A stretch of 22,171 bases of DNA from Haplosporangium gracile (lineage: Eukaryota; Mortierellomycota; Mortierellomycetes; Mortierellales; Mortierellaceae), in NCBI GenBank assembly GCA_015499985.1, contig JAAAUF010000393.1, positions 6,210-28,380 on the forward strand, written 5' to 3'. Below are positions 17,306 to 22,171 of this stretch, in pieces (the stretch's first letter is position 1; every line of letters starts with the position of its first letter). Under the pieces are notes generated by a model. That model ran no database searches. It was given only the letters and a program-made list of their open reading frames with translations, and had not been told where the DNA came from. The position numbers were made by a program, and so were the translations under genes.

Positions 17306-19412
17306 TTAAAGGATGACGACCAAGACAGATCCTTCGAGATCTTCTTCTTCTTCATCCTCGAGCTGTTGATCCTCGACCGACCGATCCAAAGGTCCAGCCT
17401 CCTTACGGATCTGGTCAAGGGCCTTCGCTACCGCCAAGGCGCAGTTCTCCTCGTTTTTCTCCAGCGTGTTGGCGACCACCCGGGAAAGTTCAAAGTCCGA
17501 GATCAGGGCCTGGTCATATGGGTTGGTGCTGATCTTGGTCGTCGACGGGACATTATATCGAGTCGTATACAACAGCCCACGGTTCAATAGAATCAGCAAC
17601 TGGTCCGATGATCTGCCAGCAGCAGCGCTGTCCTGTTTCCGGGTCTCGAGCACAATCCGGGAAATCTTGGGGTCTGCTCTGACATAGGGTGGGTCGTCGA
17701 GGTTGTTGATGCCAATCTCATCCGGACTAATGCCTCCATTTGCAGCACGCGATCTTGATCCTCCTGCCAGAGTCTTGTCAATTCGAAAACGGAGCGATGA
17801 CTCTACCCAGCTCGAAACTGAGCGACGAGGCTCCTGCTCAATCTTCCAGTCCAAATCGCCGAATGCTCGTGTAACAGGCAAGCCCAGGAATTTTCCTCGT
17901 CTGGTCAAAAAGCTGTCGCTCCGAACGGTCGATTGTGCTAATCCTACTGAGTTTGGTAATGATGAGGCTCCGTTGTGCTGTGTCAAGTACTGTTCTACAG
18001 TTAGGGCGCGCTCGGTTGCCTCGTAGACGACCTTGTTATACTCTTCTGATCCAGGGTATCGGACTGAATGTTCTTGGCTCTCGGGTGGGTTCAAACGACG
18101 GGCTGTCCAATGGCCATCGCTATCAAGACCTGCAAGGATAGCAACAGAATCGCCTAGCTGTGCCAAGTAGAGATCGTGCTTTTGGCTATCAGAGCCCGTG
18201 GAAGCGGATGCGCGGTGAGGAGCCAAGAAACCGACCATGGCTGTTGAACCTGTGACAACCTGGGCAATGACCTCTTGTGTCTTCTTGACCTCCTCGAGCG
18301 AGGCGAGGTCGTTGGTGTCCTCGGGCTGAGCCAAGGCGACGGTGATGGCGGTGGCAAGGAGGAGCTCGTCCAGTTCGAGGAAGGTGGACTTGAGGGTGTC
18401 GATGACTTGGTTGGGGTCGATTCTACAGGTGTGGGGGCTGACCTCGTGCGAGTGGTGATCGTCGTCGGAATGGTCGAGCTGAGTTGAGAGGGACTCGTCG
18501 AGGATCGGGACGAGGTGTTGCTGGAGGTATTCGGCGCACTGTGGACCGAGATGTGCTGGATAGTTGGATCCATCACATAATACGGAATAATATAATGTAG
18601 AATCCATAAGTACACACACGAGTGGGAGTAATAAAAAAAATATGAGCAACAGGCATGTGTCAGGGGCAGGGTAGGGAAAGGAAGGAGGACTCACTCTCAT
18701 TTCCATGTTCTTTCAAACAACAGCAACACATGCATTGCACAAAATGACAATTGAATAAACACGCACGCACGCAAACACTAGATAGACGCACACACTCTTT
18801 TCACTCACTCTCTGATGCATACCAATTATCAGGGCCCAACATGAAAACCTGATATGAAAAAGACAAGAGCGACCATTGCGGTTGGTATGTGCGCGTGTCG
18901 ACAACATAGTGCAAAATGTAAGATAACTAACGGCGACATATGATAGCCCAGAAACAACAAAAAGAACACCTGCACTCGTCTCCGTCCTTCCACCATTGCA
19001 CATCGCCAATTTTAAAGCCCCGAGAGGCTACTTTCCATTTTTTTTCATTCTCCCTCCATGCTGCCCCATCCTGCTTGCCTCATCCTCTCATCCTTCTCTT
19101 CCTTCCACATCCACTCCCACTCCTTTACGCCCACCCAACCATTCACCCAACCCGCCGAGCATAACAAACAAACAAACAACGAAAAAAAATGTACTTACGA
19201 TCATATAATCCAACCAAGAGTCCGCCTTCAAAACTAGTTGGCTGTACACTGATGCGACCATTGTGATCTCCTCGAATAGTCTCTTCCTGTGTGGCCTGGA
19301 ATGAAGTCGAAGTAACGGGACTTTGTCTCACAAAAGAGTGGACTTTAGTCGAAGTGCCCGTTGAAACGATGGCGACAGAAGTTCTGGACTTGTTGGATTC
19401 AGGGACAGTCAT
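17306..19412 (-). CDS. PP2C-family (PDP-like) protein, probable pseudophosphatase
   Basis: Two - strand exons, 19412-19199 and 18555-17306, joined in phase 1 over a 643-nt GT-AG intron, encode 487 aa. The join rebuilds LLVGLYD-PHLGPQCAEYL, the PP2C region that normally reads D-G-H-G/A-G, and here reads D71-P-H-L-G. Other PP2C landmarks follow in order: TGSTAMV (173-179), LAQLGDS (D207), and TRAFGDLDWK (R301, D305). The later metal-binding Asp of the S/T-D-G-L-W motif is replaced (LLNRGLL, R397), and the terminal R-D-N/D pair reads LEGS before VLVVIL. PP2C enzymes need these acidic residues for two Mn/Mg ions, so the protein is probably catalytically dead or very altered. Overall layout is nearest to PDP/Ptc5-like phosphatases. 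The start is the first ATG in the exon-1 frame. The long intron could hide a further exon; its 3' part is open in frame with exon 2. Confidence 0.78.
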
Positions 19413-22171
19413 AGTTATTGTTTTTTTAAAGTTGTATCGTTCAAGAGAAAAAAGTGAAGGGAGGGTCGTGCTGATTGTGGCAGAGGGGGAAGGGGAAGAA
19501 AGTCGCGTCAAGGATGAGAGTGAGGGTAGGGAGGATTAAGAAGAAGGAAGGACGTAAGAAATGAAGAGGACGATGGGAGATGGAGGAGGAAGAGGAAGAA
19601 GTGAGGAGAAAAACAGAAAGAACGAAGAATGAAGAAGTGTGGACGAGTGGTGAAAAAAGAGGAAAATGAAGAAGGGAACGAGTTGTTTAAATACGCACGA
19701 GAGGAACTCCCGATGGATTGAATACCAATGGATTTGAATGAATTAAAATATTGAACAATAAAAATAGGGTTTCCTGCGAGAAAGGGCTGGCACTTGGCAT
19801 TGCTGTTGGCGGTATGTATGTGTGTGTGTATGTGTGTGTGTATGTATGTGTGTGTGTGTCAATGGGCTTAAGGTTCGTGCAATTGGGTGTTGACAGTTGA
19901 CTGGCTGAACGAAAAAAAAAATGGATATCATTGTGTGTGCGATGAAGAAGGAAGAGACCACGACTTGGACGATGGTGATGATGGGATTGGAATCCAGTGG
20001 TTGCATGTCCCCTTTTTTGTTTTTTTGAGTTCACTCATCATTCATAAGCGTACGCACATAAGCAACGCACTCACTTCTTGTAGAGAGAACGAAAAAGAAC
20101 TAGAAAGCGGTGGTATAGGGATGTAAAAGGAGAAGAAGAGTAAAAAGGAGCACCAACATTGCGAAACGGCACATCATCCATCTATCCATTATACCTCAAG
20201 GCACAAATGGAATAGAAATTGGGCAATGATTGATGATGTGCAGCATGCTCATGCCCGCAAATGGATGGATGTACAACACAGTCGAGTACAATACGTCCAG
20301 CAAGCAACAAGGGGACATTATTGTCGATAGATTGATTGATAACACTTGGGTCTACTGTCCCTCCTCCCCCCTTCGATGTCTACCTGTCGTCCTACAAATT
20401 GACTACTGCTTCTCCTTCTCCCTTCTATCCTTTTTTCGTCTCGCCTTTCTTTTGTTATCTACACTTGACCTATTGTAGGTTGACCTAGTGGGCTTGTCAC
20501 AAAAGACCAAAACGCAAAACATACCGAACGCCTGAGCCTACCATTCTCCACCTTGTCTGGTCTCGAAAAGATAAACTTTCTTGTTGCAAAGCAAATTTCA
20601 TCTAGGTTGGTTCTTCAGTCGTTCGATCGGCGGTCTTTTTTTTTGCCCCAACCAACCAAGCGAACCAACCAAACCAACCTTACGTTGTTTGTAACAGCTA
20701 CATCGATGCAATTGCATGAATTTGATATGAGAGTGAACACCACAAAGAGAGAGAGGAGAGAGAATGAGAGGCGTGTGTTCGTGAACCTTCTTTTACGAAC
20801 TCTCCCTCTCTCTTTTTCTTTCCTCCTTGCCTTATTAACTTCCTTCTCTCGACGGTCATTTCGTCTCTGTATGAGTGTGTATTTAGGAACAACAATATCC
20901 ATCGTACTCTTGTATATTTTTACGATAGAGAAAAAAGGAGACAGAGACAAAAAGAAAGAGAAAGTGAGTGAAGACAACAGGAGAGTGAACGTGTGAATGG
21001 GAGTCAAGGCAACATCAATAACGAGAAAAGCGTTATAGAAATAAAGGAATACATAAACCACCGCGTCTGTCTGTGACATGCAGAAAAGCGTAACTTCTCT
21101 CTCATTCACTGTGCGCCCTTTTTCCCCCTCTCATCCTTTTCTGTCTCTCTCTCTCTCCTTTTCCTTTTGCATCTTCTCACTGTTTTGGTTGTTTTTGTTT
21201 TTGTTTGTATACTTCACTTTGTGTGGCCATCAACTTTGCCTTTTGTTTCCTTTTAGTCCTCTACAAAGTCAGCTCGCCTGGGTCCAGTGTGATTTTGTAC
21301 TTTTCCGGGTGGGAGATGAGGATCATCGTTCTTCTTCTTGGATTGAAATGCATCAAACCACTAAGCATCTTAACAACTTCCCACAGCTTAATCTTCCGCA
21401 ATTTTCAAAGGTACTATTCCTCTTTCACTCCTTCTTTTTTCTCCCAGTTGTTGCTATCAATACCCTGGTTCCCCTCGCCTCTCCTTTCCCATTACTGCCA
21501 TTGAATCCACAGCGCAAAATAACAACCTGCACATAAAATGAAAGCAAGACAGAGAGATAGAGAGTGGGTGGAGAAAACAAAATCCAGTGTTGAAAATGTC
21601 AGCTGGAAATACGACAGGAATAAACAACAACCTATCTGTACACCCAGTTTGGTATGCATATACTTGTGCTGCTGAAGAGAGTGTGTGTGGGAGAACTTCC
21701 ACTGGGAAGCAAGGCATCTTCTTTTCTTCCTCCCTTCTTTCTTTCTTTCCTCATTCTTACCTCCTATCTCTCTGTCGAAAAATGCTGCACGTCCATTTCT
21801 GGCCTTCATGTTGTTCTTTTTCTTGCTCTGTTATTTGAACACAAAAACATAACCGGACACAAAGAAAACAAAAAGATGAGGATTCTCGTTTGTGCACGCA
21901 CAGGAAATTCTAGCACAAAGAAAAAAATTAAAAAAAGAGAATAAGTACCAGTATAAGCGTTTTCCTTGCCTCAAGCGCAAGTAGAGGAATTGATAAAAAC
22001 CGCGCGGGAAGACACAAATCCGGTTGTGAAAAAGGAAATTCGCTACTGGTAAACAGGAAAACAAGAGGGAAAGGAAAGGAACACGAAGAGGGTGAGTCTG
22101 TCTGCTTCTAGGAAGGACCCTTATCGATTTGAAGGAGGTGGTCAGAGAAAGAAGAACTGGGTCCTCTCTTT
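19413..22171. other. Right-hand non-coding region
   Basis: About 2.76 kb upstream of the PP2C gene in which I can support no gene. Open frames such as 20553-20996 (+), 20615-21109 (-) and 21078-21536 (+) are Phe/Ser/Leu/Arg-rich, low in complexity, and mirror each other on opposite strands, as expected of biased non-coding DNA. It contains a GT microsatellite and T/C-rich tracts (about 20800-20870 and 21115-21260). It probably holds the PP2C promoter and the leader or 3' region of a gene beyond the window. Confidence 0.6.
19812..19859. repeat. GT/GTAT microsatellite
   Basis: About 48 bp of alternating purine-pyrimidine sequence made of GT and GTAT units, with no coding potential. It lies about 400 bp upstream of the PP2C start. 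Such tracts can adopt Z-DNA and are length-variable. Confidence 0.95.

Noticed and set aside
20553..21536. Several 100-160 codon frames on both strands
   Set aside because: They overlap each other on opposite strands, are made of T/C or A/G-biased repeats, and show no domain, so they are likely chance frames.
1..22171. tRNA, rRNA, CRISPR arrays, transposons and viral insertions
   Set aside because: Reading for B-box words, direct-repeat arrays, transposase or reverse-transcriptase motifs and terminal inverted repeats gave nothing convincing. A tRNAscan-SE or RepeatMasker run would be decisive.

Overview
The window looks like nuclear DNA from an early-diverging filamentous fungus, most likely Mortierellomycotina (Mortierella-like). 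The reasons are short GT-AG introns, long homopolymer and pyrimidine-rich intergenic stretches, an asparagine/serine low-complexity tract, and a single-exon F-box/LRR gene with a decayed sister copy, a family I understand to be large in Mortierella. The assignment is an inference from style and gene content; no database search was possible.

Layout, left to right. About 1.27 kb of upstream DNA precedes a + strand PX-PB1 scaffold gene (1275-3625, 2 exons, 742 aa). A + strand tetraspanin follows 208 bp later (3834-5251, 5 exons, 259 aa). An auxin-efflux-carrier (AEC/Ecm3-like) membrane transporter faces it on the - strand (5602-7899, 4 exons, 531 aa). Next on the - strand is a cytochrome b5-acyl-CoA dehydrogenase fusion (8618-10895, 5 exons, 537 aa) that ends in a peroxisomal-type Ala-Lys-Leu. 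After 1.6 kb without a gene come two tandem - strand F-box/LRR copies: a broken one (about 12526-13973) and an intact one (14257-15801, 514 aa). The last gene is a - strand PP2C-family protein (17306-19412, 2 exons, 487 aa) whose metal-binding residues look largely lost. The right-hand 2.76 kb shows no gene I can support.

Exon models were built by hand from open frames, GT/AG borders, phase agreement and continuity of family motifs across junctions. Exact borders are predictions, though most joins restore a recognisable motif.

The genes do not form an operon-like pathway. The one pairing worth testing is PX-PB1 next to a tetraspanin: in filamentous fungi, Bem1-type PX/PB1 scaffolds and the tetraspanin Pls1 are both linked to NADPH oxidase and cell polarity. 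Other points of interest are the probably peroxisomal b5-ACAD, the likely PP2C pseudophosphatase with a possible alternative membrane-anchored N terminus, and the collinear F-box/LRR pseudogene.
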